Positions 27,351 through 37,200 of a stretch of DNA of 64,000 nucleotides are shown piece by piece (within the stretch, counting starts at the first letter, position 1; each line of letters starts with the position of its first letter). The notes below the pieces were generated by a model. It did no database searches and was not told the DNA's origin. It saw only the letters and a program-made list of their open reading frames with translations. The translations under genes were made by a program, and so were the position numbers. The DNA comes from Chitinophaga niabensis (GTDB lineage Bacteria; Bacteroidota; Bacteroidia; Chitinophagales; Chitinophagaceae): assembly GCF_039545795.1 (NCBI RefSeq), contig NZ_CP154260.1:5523001-5587000 (forward strand), given 5' to 3'.

Positions 27351-29960
27351 ATGCTGCAAAGGCTTTGTTTCATCCTGCTGCTGATCATTCCTTTTTGCGG
27401 ACACGCGCAATGGTTAAAAAAGCGCGTGAGCATCCAGGAGCATAATGTTACCATCGAAGAGATCCTGGTGCAGCTGCATCAACGTTACCAGGTGCCGTTC
27501 TCTTATGTACGGCAATACCTCCCTACTGCCACACTCAGCATAAATATAACAGAACAACCGCTTTCCGTGGTGCTGGATGAAGCCCTGCTGGGAAGCGGTA
27601 TGGATTACAAAGAGATCTCCTCCCAGATTGTTTTAAGCACGGCTGATCACGCACTCACGCAAACGGTGCATGGTGTGGTACTGGATAAAAACATCCGCAC
27701 ACCAGTGCCTGGTGTTACAGTTCAACTCTCCAACTTATCCGGCAAAGGCAGTGTAACAGATGAACAGGGCCGCTTTCTGATACCACAGGTGCCACTCGGC
27801 AGATATGACCTGGTAGCGAGTTCCATCGGTTACAAACCTGTACGCATCAACCAGGTGCTGGTTATTTCAGGGCGGCAAACGGTATTGCCTGTATTACTGG
27901 AAGAAAACATCTATGAATCCAAAGAGGTGCAGGTAACCGCATCACGCAAAACGGATAAAACAAGAAGTATTAATCCTCTGGCGGTAGTAAGCACCCGCAT
28001 CTTATCTGTAGAAGAAGCAAACCGCTTTGCCGGTACACGTACAGATCCTAGCCGTATGGCTGCAAATTATGCCGGCGTGGTGAACCTCAGCGATCAGAAC
28101 AACGATGTCATTGTAAGAGGTAATAATCCTTTCGGTGTGTTATGGCGGCTGGAAGGTATCGATATACCTAACCCGAACCACTACACGTACATCAATACTT
28201 CCGGAGGCATTTTCAGTGTATTGAATAATAACTTGCTGGCCAACTCTGATTTTATGACCAGCGCCTTCCCCGCAGAGTATGGCAACAAAAATGCTTCGGT
28301 ATTTGACATCCGCCTGCGCAAAGGGAACAGTGAAAAAAATGAGTTCAATGCACAACTGGGTTTAAGCGGACTGGAGTTCAATGCAGAAGGCCCACTGGAT
28401 AAAAAAAAAGGCGCTACTTACATAGCAGGTTACCGTTTCCTGAGTTTCAACTTCCTGCAAAAACTTGGGTTGGACATCACTATAGATGGTATACCACAAT
28501 TCCAGGACCTTACTTTTAAAGTAAATGTTCCGGATGGGAACAATGGTGCATTTGTGTTCTTTGGCCTTGGTGGTAAAAGCAAGATCCGCTTCCGGGATGC
28601 TTTTACAGATAACCGGCAGATCGCTAACCATGTTATAAGTGGAAGCAGTTATTTCGGTTCAGACGTGGGGGTACTGGGCATGCGGTATGATCATTACTAT
28701 TCCACAAAAACATTCGGGCAGCTACTGAGTGCTATTTCCGGCAGTCATATTGTTTCAGACAGGAATATTCACTTTGAAGACAAAAGCATTGTGAAAGATT
28801 CAGATGGCAGGTTTAAGGAGAAAGGTGTTTCTCTCGGCTATCATCTCACACATAAGTTCAACACAAAACATCTCTTAAAAACCGGCATCAACTTTAGCTC
28901 CCGGCAATACCACTATTTCCTGCAAATATTATGGAATGATACTTCAAGGATACACGTTCTCAGACTGGATGATCATGTACCCATGAACCTGTTGCAGGGC
29001 TTTGCGCATTGGCAGTTCAGCCCTGTACCATCCTTAACTTTCCATACTGGCCTGCATTATCAGCACCTGTTCTATAACAGTCAGCAGGCCCTGGAGCCAA
29101 GGCTTTCAGTGGAATGGCGTTTGGCGCCCAAACAACGCATCACGGCGGGTTATGGATTGCATCATCAAATGCAGCCGGTGAACATGTACATCAACCGTAA
29201 CTACAACCGCAGTTCTCAAACATATACACCCGCAAATAAACACATTGCTTTTACAGGCAGTCATCATTATGTAGCGGGATATGAAAACAATTTCTCCTCC
29301 TGGTTCCGCTTCAAAGCTGAAACGTATTATCAGTCTATCTTTCATGCGCCGATCCCGATCAGTCCTGATTTTTATTCAGGGTTAAATCAGGGGTTATCCT
29401 ATAATGATTTTGTGCCGGATACTTTGGTAAGTAAAGGCAGGGGTCGCAATTATGGTGTGGAGTTAACATTGGAAAGATTCCTTCATAAAAACTATTATTT
29501 CCTGCTCACTACAACATTGTATGATTCCAAATACAAGGCATCCAATGGTAAATGGTACAACACTACCTTCAATGGTAACTACATTGTGAACCTGGCTGTG
29601 GGCACGGAATTCCGTGTAGGTAAAAAGGAAAATGTTCTTGCGGTGGATGGGCGGATCATACAAGCCGGAAATAAAAGAGTGTTACCTGTGGATGAGGAAG
29701 CTTCCCGTAAGAACGGGAAGGTGGTGATAGCATCTGACGGTTATTATGAAGAGCAGTTGAAAGATTATAGTCGTGTTGATATGAAGGTAAGTTACCGCCT
29801 GAACCGGCTACGGTCTACCCATTCATTCTTTGTTGCGGTGGATAACGTGTTGAACAGAAAGAATGTGCTGAGTAAGGATTATTACTATTATGAGCAACGG
29901 GTGAACACGATGTATCAGTTGGGGAGATTTCCTTATGCGGGGTATAAGATTGAGTTTTAA
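27351..29960 (+). CDS. TonB-dependent receptor with N-terminal signalling (STN-like) domain
   Basis: 869 aa outer-membrane receptor. Signal peptide about 1-19 (CFILLLIIPFCGHAQ). Residues about 24-95 form an STN-like secretin/TonB short N-terminal domain (VTIEEILVQLHQRYQVPFSYV ... NITEQPLSVVLDEALLGSGMDYKE). At about 103-190 is a carboxypeptidase-regulatory-like domain (VHGVVLDKNIRTPVPGVTVQLSNL ... TDEQGRFLIPQVPLGRYDLVASSIGYK). The plug follows (about 210-340; VIVRGNNPFGVLWRLEGIDIPNPNHY), then the beta-barrel, ending in an aromatic residue (KIEF). No SusD-type gene follows, so the substrate is not necessarily a glycan; an iron chelate or signal molecule is possible. With the sigma factor and FecR it forms a complete trans-envelope signalling unit. 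Confidence 0.92.
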   Translation: MLQRLCFILLLIIPFCGHAQWLKKRVSIQEHNVTIEEILVQLHQRYQVPFSYVRQYLPTATLSINITEQPLSVVLDEALLGSGMDYKEISSQIVLSTADHALTQTVHGVVLDKNIRTPVPGVTVQLSNLSGKGSVTDEQGRFLIPQVPLGRYDLVASSIGYKPVRINQVLVISGRQTVLPVLLEENIYESKEVQVTASRKTDKTRSINPLAVVSTRILSVEEANRFAGTRTDPSRMAANYAGVVNLSDQNNDVIVRGNNPFGVLWRLEGIDIPNPNHYTYINTSGGIFSVLNNNLLANSDFMTSAFPAEYGNKNASVFDIRLRKGNSEKNEFNAQLGLSGLEFNAEGPLDKKKGATYIAGYRFLSFNFLQKLGLDITIDGIPQFQDLTFKVNVPDGNNGAFVFFGLGGKSKIRFRDAFTDNRQIANHVISGSSYFGSDVGVLGMRYDHYYSTKTFGQLLSAISGSHIVSDRNIHFEDKSIVKDSDGRFKEKGVSLGYHLTHKFNTKHLLKTGINFSSRQYHYFLQILWNDTSRIHVLRLDDHVPMNLLQGFAHWQFSPVPSLTFHTGLHYQHLFYNSQQALEPRLSVEWRLAPKQRITAGYGLHHQMQPVNMYINRNYNRSSQTYTPANKHIAFTGSHHYVAGYENNFSSWFRFKAETYYQSIFHAPIPISPDFYSGLNQGLSYNDFVPDTLVSKGRGRNYGVELTLERFLHKNYYFLLTTTLYDSKYKASNGKWYNTTFNGNYIVNLAVGTEFRVGKKENVLAVDGRIIQAGNKRVLPVDEEASRKNGKVVIASDGYYEEQLKDYSRVDMKVSYRLNRLRSTHSFFVAVDNVLNRKNVLSKDYYYYEQRVNTMYQLGRFPYAGYKIEF

Positions 29961-29996
29961 CTATTGCAGTATTTATGGGGCTTATACGTTCCTATT

Positions 29997-30033
29997 AAAA
30001 AAAATTCCGGACCACTTTGCAGCGATCCGGAAT
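29997..30033 (-). terminator. Terminator of the RGG-2H phosphoesterase gene
   Basis: On the minus strand: ATTCCGGA / TCCGGAAT, 8-bp stem with a 14-nt loop, then eight T residues. It also closes the convergent TonB receptor gene. Confidence 0.85.
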
Positions 30034-30055
30034 CTTATATTTTACTGGTTCCTTC

Positions 30056-31429
30056 TTATGCTCCTCCGAGCTTGCATTTCTGCAGTACTTCCCATGATTT
30101 GCCGTTGTGGCGCAGGAAGTAAAGGTTATTTACTTTAAAGGAAGCTTTGTATTCTTTGTTTTCGTACTCAGGCCATGACTTTTCGAACTGTGCGTCTTCC
30201 AGGTCTTTGAAGGCAACTGTTACATGAGGAGTGAAGCCTGTGCGTGCAAGCATGGTACTGAAACCAAATTCCTTACGCAGGAAGTTGATCAGTTGACGAT
30301 GCATGGCGCTCATGGTTTCGCTTTTCTCAACGTTGATGAAGAGTACGCGGTTTTGTTTGTTAGGGAAGGTACCAAAGCCGTTGAGCGTTACTTCAAAAGG
30401 CGCTTGTGTTTTGGCAAATTCCGTAAGTTCTTCGCAGAAAGATCTTTCCAGGCTTGGATCTGCTGTGAAAGGCACCTGCAGTGTGATGTGCGGTAATACT
30501 TTCAGTGCATACATTGGTCCATACTGTTCAGCATAGTCCTGTTTGATCTTTATAATTTCTTTACCTACTTCAGCTGTTGGCAGGAGTGCGATAAAGTATA
30601 TTTTATTATCTGGACGAGGGGGTTTGTTGAAGTTCCTTGGACCTCCTGAGCTACGGCCCTGGTAGCCACCGCCACCACCGCCACGGTTGAAACCACCGCC
30701 GCCACCGCCACGGTTGTAACCACCGCCGCCACCGCCGCGATTGTAACCACCGCCGCCACCGCCGCGATCATAGCCTCCACCACCACCGCCACGGTTGTAG
30801 CCTCCGCCACCGCCGCCGCGATCATAACCTCCGCCGCCACCGCCGCGATTGTAGCCACCGCCACCACCGCCACGATCATAACCGCCGCCACCACCGCGAT
30901 CATAACCTCCGCCGCCACCGCCACGGTTGTAGCCTCCGCCACCGCCGCCGCGATCATAGCCACCACCGCCACCGCGGTCGTAACCACCACCACCACCACG
31001 ATCATATCCACCACCACGGTCGTATCCGCCACCACCATCACGGTTGTAGCCTCCACCACCCTGGTCGCGATTATAGCCGCCACCATCGCGATCACGATAG
31101 CCACCACCTTCATTACGAGGTCCGTAGCTGCCGCCGCCTTCACGGTTAAATGTTCCTTCACGGTTAAAGTTGGCGCCATCACCGGCTGGAGGACGAGGGG
31201 TGTATCCACCTTCTCCGCGAGGAGTGTAACCACCTTCCCTTCGGGGAGTGTAGCCACCTTCACGAGGTGTGTAACCGCCTTCACTACGAGGAGTATAAGG
31301 TCTGTCTCCGTCTTTGCCAAATTCGGGTTTTTTGGAATCACCGCCTTCCTGGTCTTGGTTGGGTTCTTGTGGATCTCTGTTGTAGCCAGGAGAATACTTT
31401 CGGGGGCGTTCGTTTCTCTCAAAATTCAT
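30056..31429 (-). CDS. Arg/Gly/Tyr-rich low-complexity region fused to a 2H phosphoesterase (2'-5' RNA ligase family)
   Basis: 457 aa, no signal peptide. Residues about 1-45 are charged; about 45-90 carry GGYTPR repeats; about 90-270 are GGGGYDRG / GGGGYNRG repeats, resembling eukaryotic RGG/YG low-complexity regions. Residues about 278-457 form a 2H phosphoesterase of the LigT / 2'-5' RNA ligase kind: the two H-x-T motifs are HIT (VLPHITLQVPF) and HVT (TPHVTVAFKDL). Such enzymes act on cyclic phosphates or 2'-5' bonds in RNA or nucleotides. The repeats would give RNA binding or condensate formation (inference). A promoter and a leader of about 200 nt lie upstream. DNA repeats at 30650-31130 encode the low-complexity part and are prone to slippage. 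Confidence 0.85.
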   Translation of the reverse strand: MNFERNERPRKYSPGYNRDPQEPNQDQEGGDSKKPEFGKDGDRPYTPRSEGGYTPREGGYTPRREGGYTPRGEGGYTPRPPAGDGANFNREGTFNREGGGSYGPRNEGGGYRDRDGGGYNRDQGGGGYNRDGGGGYDRGGGYDRGGGGGYDRGGGGGYDRGGGGGGYNRGGGGGGYDRGGGGGYDRGGGGGGYNRGGGGGGYDRGGGGGGYNRGGGGGGYDRGGGGGGYNRGGGGGGYNRGGGGGGFNRGGGGGGYQGRSSGGPRNFNKPPRPDNKIYFIALLPTAEVGKEIIKIKQDYAEQYGPMYALKVLPHITLQVPFTADPSLERSFCEELTEFAKTQAPFEVTLNGFGTFPNKQNRVLFINVEKSETMSAMHRQLINFLRKEFGFSTMLARTGFTPHVTVAFKDLEDAQFEKSWPEYENKEYKASFKVNNLYFLRHNGKSWEVLQKCKLGGA

Positions 31430-32086
31430 CTTACTTAATTAAGCGTGTTTGAAGCAATTTTCAATGATTTCATAAAAATGAAATTCACCTACTTGTTTAG
31501 GTTTTTTATTACTATTACAAGGTGCCGGTGGTTTTTGTTCCCGCATTACATAACGTCGGGTTTGTCTTCCTTTTTCAATAAATACCGGCTTCCGTTTTAA
31601 TACTGTGTTGTTACTCTAATTACATTTCTCGGAATAGCAAAGATAATTGAGTGCCGCTTGCATTACAATTTTTTAGCGGGATTTTTCAAAATTATTCCTT
31701 TCAGCCATCTCGACAGGAATTTTAGGTAGTTTGGTTAACCATTCACAACTCGTTTGTGGAATGCTTTCAGGGCTACCGTTAATTAGACCTGGGAAAAAGT
31801 TTAAACTTGCTTTGGATTCACCTGAACTTTACATGAGTAAGTAACTCTTCTTATTCATACTTCATATTCATAGCACCAGGATAATCGATCAAAACATGCG
31901 CCAGTTTTATACTGTTGTAGCACCCACACAGTGCCAGCCGCCGTTTAGAACTCTAATATACTAAAAATCTGGTGTATTGGTTAAGCCTCCGCGCAATATT
32001 AAGACAATACTACCATTCTGTTCGTTAATAATTTGCAAAAAAAGGATAAATGGAGCGCTTTTTTTATAAAATTGTTCAGACCACTC
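31430..32086. other. Long intergenic region: about 200-nt leader plus unassigned sequence
   Basis: Bases 31430 to about 31630 would be the leader of the 2H gene; it contains the perfect inverted repeat TTTCAT-aaaaa-ATGAAA near 31468. From about 31670 to 32086 no gene, tRNA or clear repeat is seen, only AT-rich sequence. Confidence 0.4.
31638..31668 (-). promoter_or_regulatory. Promoter of the RGG-2H phosphoesterase gene
   Basis: On the minus strand: TTG (31668-31666), a 20-bp spacer, then TATCTTTG (31645-31638), a good fit to the Bacteroidota consensus. It predicts a leader of about 200 nt. Confidence 0.55.
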
Positions 32087-32125
32087 AAAAAACAAACCGC
32101 GGAGAACAATGTATATCCTCCGCGG
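32087..32125 (-). terminator. Terminator of the AIM24-family gene
   Basis: On the minus strand: CCGCGGAG / CTCCGCGG, 8-bp GC-rich stem, then TTTGTTTTTT. Confidence 0.85.
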
Positions 32126-32161
32126 CTCTTTAATAAATTATTGGTTATCAATACCTTTTAA

Positions 32162-32953
32162 TTAACGACCATCTCCATCGAGCAGGTTGCCTAATCCGCC
32201 CAGGATACTGCCTTCTTCCTTCCTTGCCCCGGTTCCATAGGCCAAAACCCTGCTTGCCAACCGGCTGATCGGCAAACTTTGCAGCCATACTTTACCCGGA
32301 CCTCTCAGTACGGCAAAGAATAAACCTTCTCCGCCGAACACCATATTTCTAATACCACGAATAAATTCTATATCAAAATCTACTTGTTGTGTGTAAGCTA
32401 CTACACAACCTGTGTCCACTTTCAACACTTCACCTGGTTGCAATTCCCGCTCGATCACAAGACCACCTGCGTGTACAAACGCCAAACCATCTCCTTCCAG
32501 TTTCTGCATAATGAAACCTTCTCCGCCAAAGATACCGGTACCCAGTCTGCGTTGGAATTCGATGCCTACATTCACGCCGCGGGCTGCGCAGAGGAACGCA
32601 TCTTTCTGGCAGATCACCTTTCCGCCGAGCAGGCTTAGGTTCATGGGGATGATCTTACCTGGATATGGAGCGGCAAAGCTCACGCTTTTTTTGCCCTGTC
32701 CCATATTGGTAAAAGCAGTGATGAACAGGCTTTCACCGGTGATGAGGCGTTTGCCGGCAGACATCAGTTTACCCAGAAAGCCTTGCTGCTGGCCGGAGCC
32801 ATCGCCAAACAATGTTTCCATTTTTATCTCCTGGTTCATCATCATAAAGCTGCCGCTTTCTGCTACACAGCTTTCCTGAGGGTCCAGTTCTATTTCTACT
32901 ATCTGCATTTCTTCGCCGTGAATGCGGTAGTCGATCTCATGATTTTTAAGCAT
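32162..32953 (-). CDS. AIM24/TIGR00266-family protein
   Basis: 263 aa, soluble beta-rich protein of the TIGR00266/AIM24 type: ESCVAESGSFMMMNQEIKMETLFGDGSG near the N-terminus, SLFITAFTNMGQGKKSVSFAAPYPGKIIPMNLS, then FQRRLGTGIFGGEGFIMQKLEGDGLAFVHAGGLVIERELQPGEVLKVDTGCVVAYTQQVDFDIE and MVFGGEGLFFAVLRGPGKVWLQSLP. These GGEG and AGG.V turns define the family, which is widespread and of unknown biochemical function (in yeast a mitochondrial inner-membrane organiser). The C-terminus is Gly-rich (GSILGGLGNLLDGDGR). No membrane segment. Next to, but apparently not co-functional with, the SGNH hydrolase upstream. Confidence 0.88.
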   Translation of the reverse strand: MLKNHEIDYRIHGEEMQIVEIELDPQESCVAESGSFMMMNQEIKMETLFGDGSGQQQGFLGKLMSAGKRLITGESLFITAFTNMGQGKKSVSFAAPYPGKIIPMNLSLLGGKVICQKDAFLCAARGVNVGIEFQRRLGTGIFGGEGFIMQKLEGDGLAFVHAGGLVIERELQPGEVLKVDTGCVVAYTQQVDFDIEFIRGIRNMVFGGEGLFFAVLRGPGKVWLQSLPISRLASRVLAYGTGARKEEGSILGGLGNLLDGDGR

Positions 32954-32994
32954 AGGTTATTGTGCTTTTTATAATGAGCAAGTTACGAAATTGC

Positions 32995-34089
32995 TCACTT
33001 GGTTCCGCTGGATTTTTTCACCAGTTGCTGTACAACCGGCCATACTTTTTCTGCCTGGCGCTGAAAACCGATGTCGTTGAGATGCACGCCATCTGTAGCC
33101 CCTTCATGATCTTCACCAATGAGGCCTTTAGCAGATAAATAATGCAACTGTTTGAATCCTTCCTGCTTTAATTTGGTATAGATCTCTGTGAGCAATGCAT
33201 TCTTTTTCCTCACTACTTCTGCTATGCGCTGATCAAAGTTGCCGCTTTCATAAATAGCAGATTCCACCAGCAGCACGGGCACTTCCGGACGTTTGGTCAA
33301 CAGGTGTTTGATGAAGGGGTAACCCCGTTCCTTTATTTCATCCAATGAAGGATTAGGCATACAGTCCAGCACAAAAACGGATGCTTTCATGGTAACGAGT
33401 ATTTCCGCTACGGGGAATTCCATTTTGCCTGCTCCGCTGAAACCCAGGTTCACTACATCCCAACCACTGTGGCGTGCAATGATGGCAGGATATGCCATCC
33501 CCGGCCTGGAAGCAGATGCACCCTGCATAATGCTGGAGCCGTACATCACCACTCTTTTTGTGGTATCGATACCCGGTTTGGAAGGTACGCGTATCGTTGC
33601 TCCTGATGCTACTCCTATTTCCAGGGAGGTAAGTTCGTTATAAGTGGGTGCGTAGAGCATGAATTGCTTGGTAGTGGAATCCATGTTATTAACGATCACA
33701 GATTCCGCATCTACTCTGTTCACCGGGCGGCCTACCCCAGCCCATACCCATTTGCCATCTTTCTTTCCGTAGAGGTCCAGACCGCTATGTACAATAGGTG
33801 TCATATTGGAATGATACGCCACGCGGTTCACATTCCATTTCACTTTAATGAATTTGGAATTGGTTTCAAACAGAACGGCAATACCGGCACTGTTGGTGCT
33901 GAGGTATTTCACAGCTGGCGTGAGTTCACGGGTTTGAATACTGTCCAGCCTCACATAAGGTTTGTTGGTGGGCAGGCCTTTACCAATGAGCATAAAGCTG
34001 GTGGCATTCGTATAAGTAGTGTCCTGTGCATACGTTGCGCTGATAGCGCAAAATGAAAGGGCGAGTGGGAGGAGTGTCTTTTTCATCAT
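32995..34089 (-). CDS. Secreted SGNH/GDSL-family hydrolase
   Basis: 364 aa from the ATG at 34089 with signal peptide MMKKTLLPLALSFCAISATYAQ; the longer frame to 34149 runs across a terminator and is rejected. Residues about 20-170 are a beta-sandwich accessory domain (AVLFETNSKFIKVKWNVN ... DGKWVWAGVGRPVN) and about 175-364 the esterase: nucleophile Ser in VVMYGSSIMQGAS, Gly block in NLGFSGAGKME, and catalytic Asp/His in TDGVHLNDIGF. Likely deacetylates a carbohydrate or peptide in the periplasm or at the surface; substrate unknown. Confidence 0.85.
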   Translation of the reverse strand: MMKKTLLPLALSFCAISATYAQDTTYTNATSFMLIGKGLPTNKPYVRLDSIQTRELTPAVKYLSTNSAGIAVLFETNSKFIKVKWNVNRVAYHSNMTPIVHSGLDLYGKKDGKWVWAGVGRPVNRVDAESVIVNNMDSTTKQFMLYAPTYNELTSLEIGVASGATIRVPSKPGIDTTKRVVMYGSSIMQGASASRPGMAYPAIIARHSGWDVVNLGFSGAGKMEFPVAEILVTMKASVFVLDCMPNPSLDEIKERGYPFIKHLLTKRPEVPVLLVESAIYESGNFDQRIAEVVRKKNALLTEIYTKLKQEGFKQLHYLSAKGLIGEDHEGATDGVHLNDIGFQRQAEKVWPVVQQLVKKSSGTK

Positions 34090-34114
34090 TTCGAAATTTA
34101 ATAGAAATAATCCT

Positions 34115-34146
34115 AAAAAGAAAACCGTCCCGATGAATCGGGACGG
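34115..34146 (-). terminator. Terminator of the RND efflux operon
   Basis: CCGTCCCGAT / ATCGGGACGG, perfect 10-bp stem with a 2-nt centre; on the minus strand followed by TTTTCTTTTT. It lies 64 bp past the RND stop. Confidence 0.9.
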
Positions 34147-34209
34147 CATTTGTTAACCTACAACTGTTACACTGTTTGCTCTGATTATTACTATTAGAAA
34201 AACAGTCTC

Positions 34210-37200
34210 TTAATGCATTACTACTCCTTTGGCGGATCTAGCTTGCTCTTTATCTTTTTCATCGGCATGGCCGTTGAAGAAATTGTAAGGACGTGGAGAT
34301 TGGTACTCCAGGTTGTGCATCTTCCTGATAGTTTCCTTTTTGGAAAGCATTTTCAGGATCAGCACCAGGAATGGTACGTATTTCAGACCACGTGGCCATC
34401 CGTAATGATCCAGTATATCGATACTGCGCTTGTTCATGAAATACATTACAGGCACGAGGATCAATGTAAGGAAGGTGGCGAAGATGAGGCCGAACACCAT
34501 TGTCCAGGCCAGCGGGCCCCAGAAGGCAACGTTATCACCTCCAAAGAACAGGTGTGCTTTACCTTCATCGAAGAGGGTCCAGAAGTCGATGTTCAGACCA
34601 ACTGCCAGAGGGATCAGACCTAAGATCGCAGCGATGGCAGTAAGGATAACGGGGGTCATCCGTGTTTTACCACCTTCTACTACAGCTTCAGGAACCGGTA
34701 CACCTTGTTGTACCAGGAGGTCGATGAACTCAACCAGTACGATACCATTCCGTACCACGATACCAGCCAGTGCCATGATACCTACACCAGTCATTACGAT
34801 GGAGATATCCATACCGAACACCGCAAAACCTAAGAACACACCGATGATACTGAATACAATCTCGGAGAGGATGACCAATGGGCGGCCCACAGAATTGAAC
34901 TGTGTTACCATGATCATAAGGATCAGGCCGAAGGCACCTAACATAGCCAACATAAGGAAGTTCATGGTTTCAAGCTGATCTTCCTGCTCACCGGTCATTT
35001 TAACGGTGATGCCATCCGGCGGGCTGAAATCCAGCACCGCGCTATTGATCGCAGCTACCACTTCATTGGCATTGAAACCGGTTAGAATGTTGGAATACAG
35101 CGTCACCACCCTTTTCTCGTCGATATGTTTGATACCGGCATATGTATTGGAATAACGGATATTAGCAACGGCACTCAAAGGAACCTGACGTATCTGACCG
35201 CCCATGTTCATATCACGGTAAGTGAGGTTCAGGTTCATCAGTGTATTAATATTGTTACGCTGATCTTCTTTAAGACGTATCGTAATGGGATAATCATCTT
35301 CCGGATCACGGAATTTTGAAACCTCCTGACCAAAGAGAGCGATACGCAATGCGTCACCAATCTGTTTAGTAGAGATCCCTTCCCTGTTTGCTCTTTCACG
35401 ATCAATAGAAACAATGATCTCCGGCTTATTGCTCTGGAAATCGCTTTTCAGCTCTTCCACACCACCAATCTGCAAGCTATCCAGATAACGTTTCAAACGG
35501 TCTGAGGTATTTGCCAGCAGTTCGAACTCATCACCAGTGATCTCGATGTTGATAGGCTTACCTGTTGGGGGGCCGCCTTGTTCCTGTTCAACAGTAATAT
35601 CTGCTCCGGGAATACCTTTCACAGCACCGCGGATCTTATCCAGATAGTCTACAGTAGAGAGGCCGTTACGTTTAGCGAACTCCACGAAGGCTACTGTTAC
35701 CTTACCCTTATTAGGACTTATTGAGAGATCCATTTGGCTTGGGTCTCCGGCTCCTACTGCTACGTTGGAGATAATGGACTTCACCAGTGGGTTTTCAGCT
35801 CCTACAACTTTTGTAATGCGTTGCTCAACAATATTAGTAATAGAATCCGTTACGATCTGGTCAGTACCGATCGGTAACTCTATATAAGCAAAAATAAAGT
35901 TAGGGTCTGATTGCGGGAAGAACACAACTTTAGGGTTACGGATACCGGTGACGATGATACTGAACACCAGCAGACCAAAAGTGGCTACCAATATCCATAC
36001 AGGGCGCCATCCGATAATACACCATTGTAATAAACGTTTGTAACTGTTCTGCACACGTGGCCAGAGCCTGGTCTGGAATTTGCGTGCCACACCACCCAAC
36101 CAGAAACGTTCAATCACAATCAGTAAGTAAAGGAAAACGATCAGGTTACCTGCACCCATGCTTCCGGAATAGCCCAATAATGCGGCCACACCAAATGAAA
36201 TGGAGAGGATAAGGAACTTCTTATTGAAAGTTGGTTTAGGATGATTCTCTCCTTCGTGACGATCCATGAAGTCCACCGCAAATACCGGGTTGATGATATA
36301 AGCCACTACCAGGGACGCGATCAGTGTTACGATGAGGGTAACCGGCAGGAAGAACATGAACTTACCAATGATACCAGGCCAGAATAACAGCGGGAAGAAT
36401 GGTGCAAGTACTGTGAGCGTACCTGAGAATACAGGGAGGAACACTTCACCTGCCGCTATTTTAGCGGCGTGCACAATACCAAGGTCCTTTCGTTCATAGA
36501 AGATCCTGTGCACGTTCTCGATCACCACAATGGCGTCATCTACCACAATACCCAGTGCCAGCAGGAAGGAGAAAAGCACCATCATGTTGAGCGTAAAGCC
36601 CATTGAAGGCATGATGATAAAGGCGATGAACATGGAGATCGGAACAGACAATGCCACGAAGAGCGCGTTCACTGCCCCCATGAAGAACATGAGTACAACC
36701 GTTACCAGTATAAAACCAATGATAATGGTGTTGATCAGATCGTGCAAAGTTACACGGGTGGATTCAGACTGGTCTGCCGTGATGGTTACTTCCAGCCCTT
36801 TCGGCAGGTAGTTGGCCTCCATATCTTTTACGATAGCAGAGATCTTATCGGAAGCATTGATCAGGTTCTGCCCACTTCTTTTAATAACGTTCAGCGTGAT
36901 TACGCTTTTGCCATCCAAACGCGCATAACTTTCCTGTTCCTCAAATCCATCCTTTACTTCTGCGATATCGCGGAGATACACCACTGATCCCGACTGGCTA
37001 CGGATAATAATGTCTCTGATCTTGGTAGGATCTTTATACTCCCCTTTCACACTCAATGAACGTTTTTGACCGTCCATTGAAACTACACCGCCTGACATTG
37101 TTTTATTTTCAGCATTCACTGCAAACATCACATCGTCAAAGTTCACTCTGGCGGCGTCCATTTTAAATTTATCCAGGTTGATCTGGATCTCCCTTTCCAA

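Noticed and set aside
30565..31422. 285-codon frame in another phase of the RGG region
   Set aside because: It is the same Gly-rich repeat read in a different phase (Val/Ala/Met-rich product); the other phase holds the intact 2H domain.
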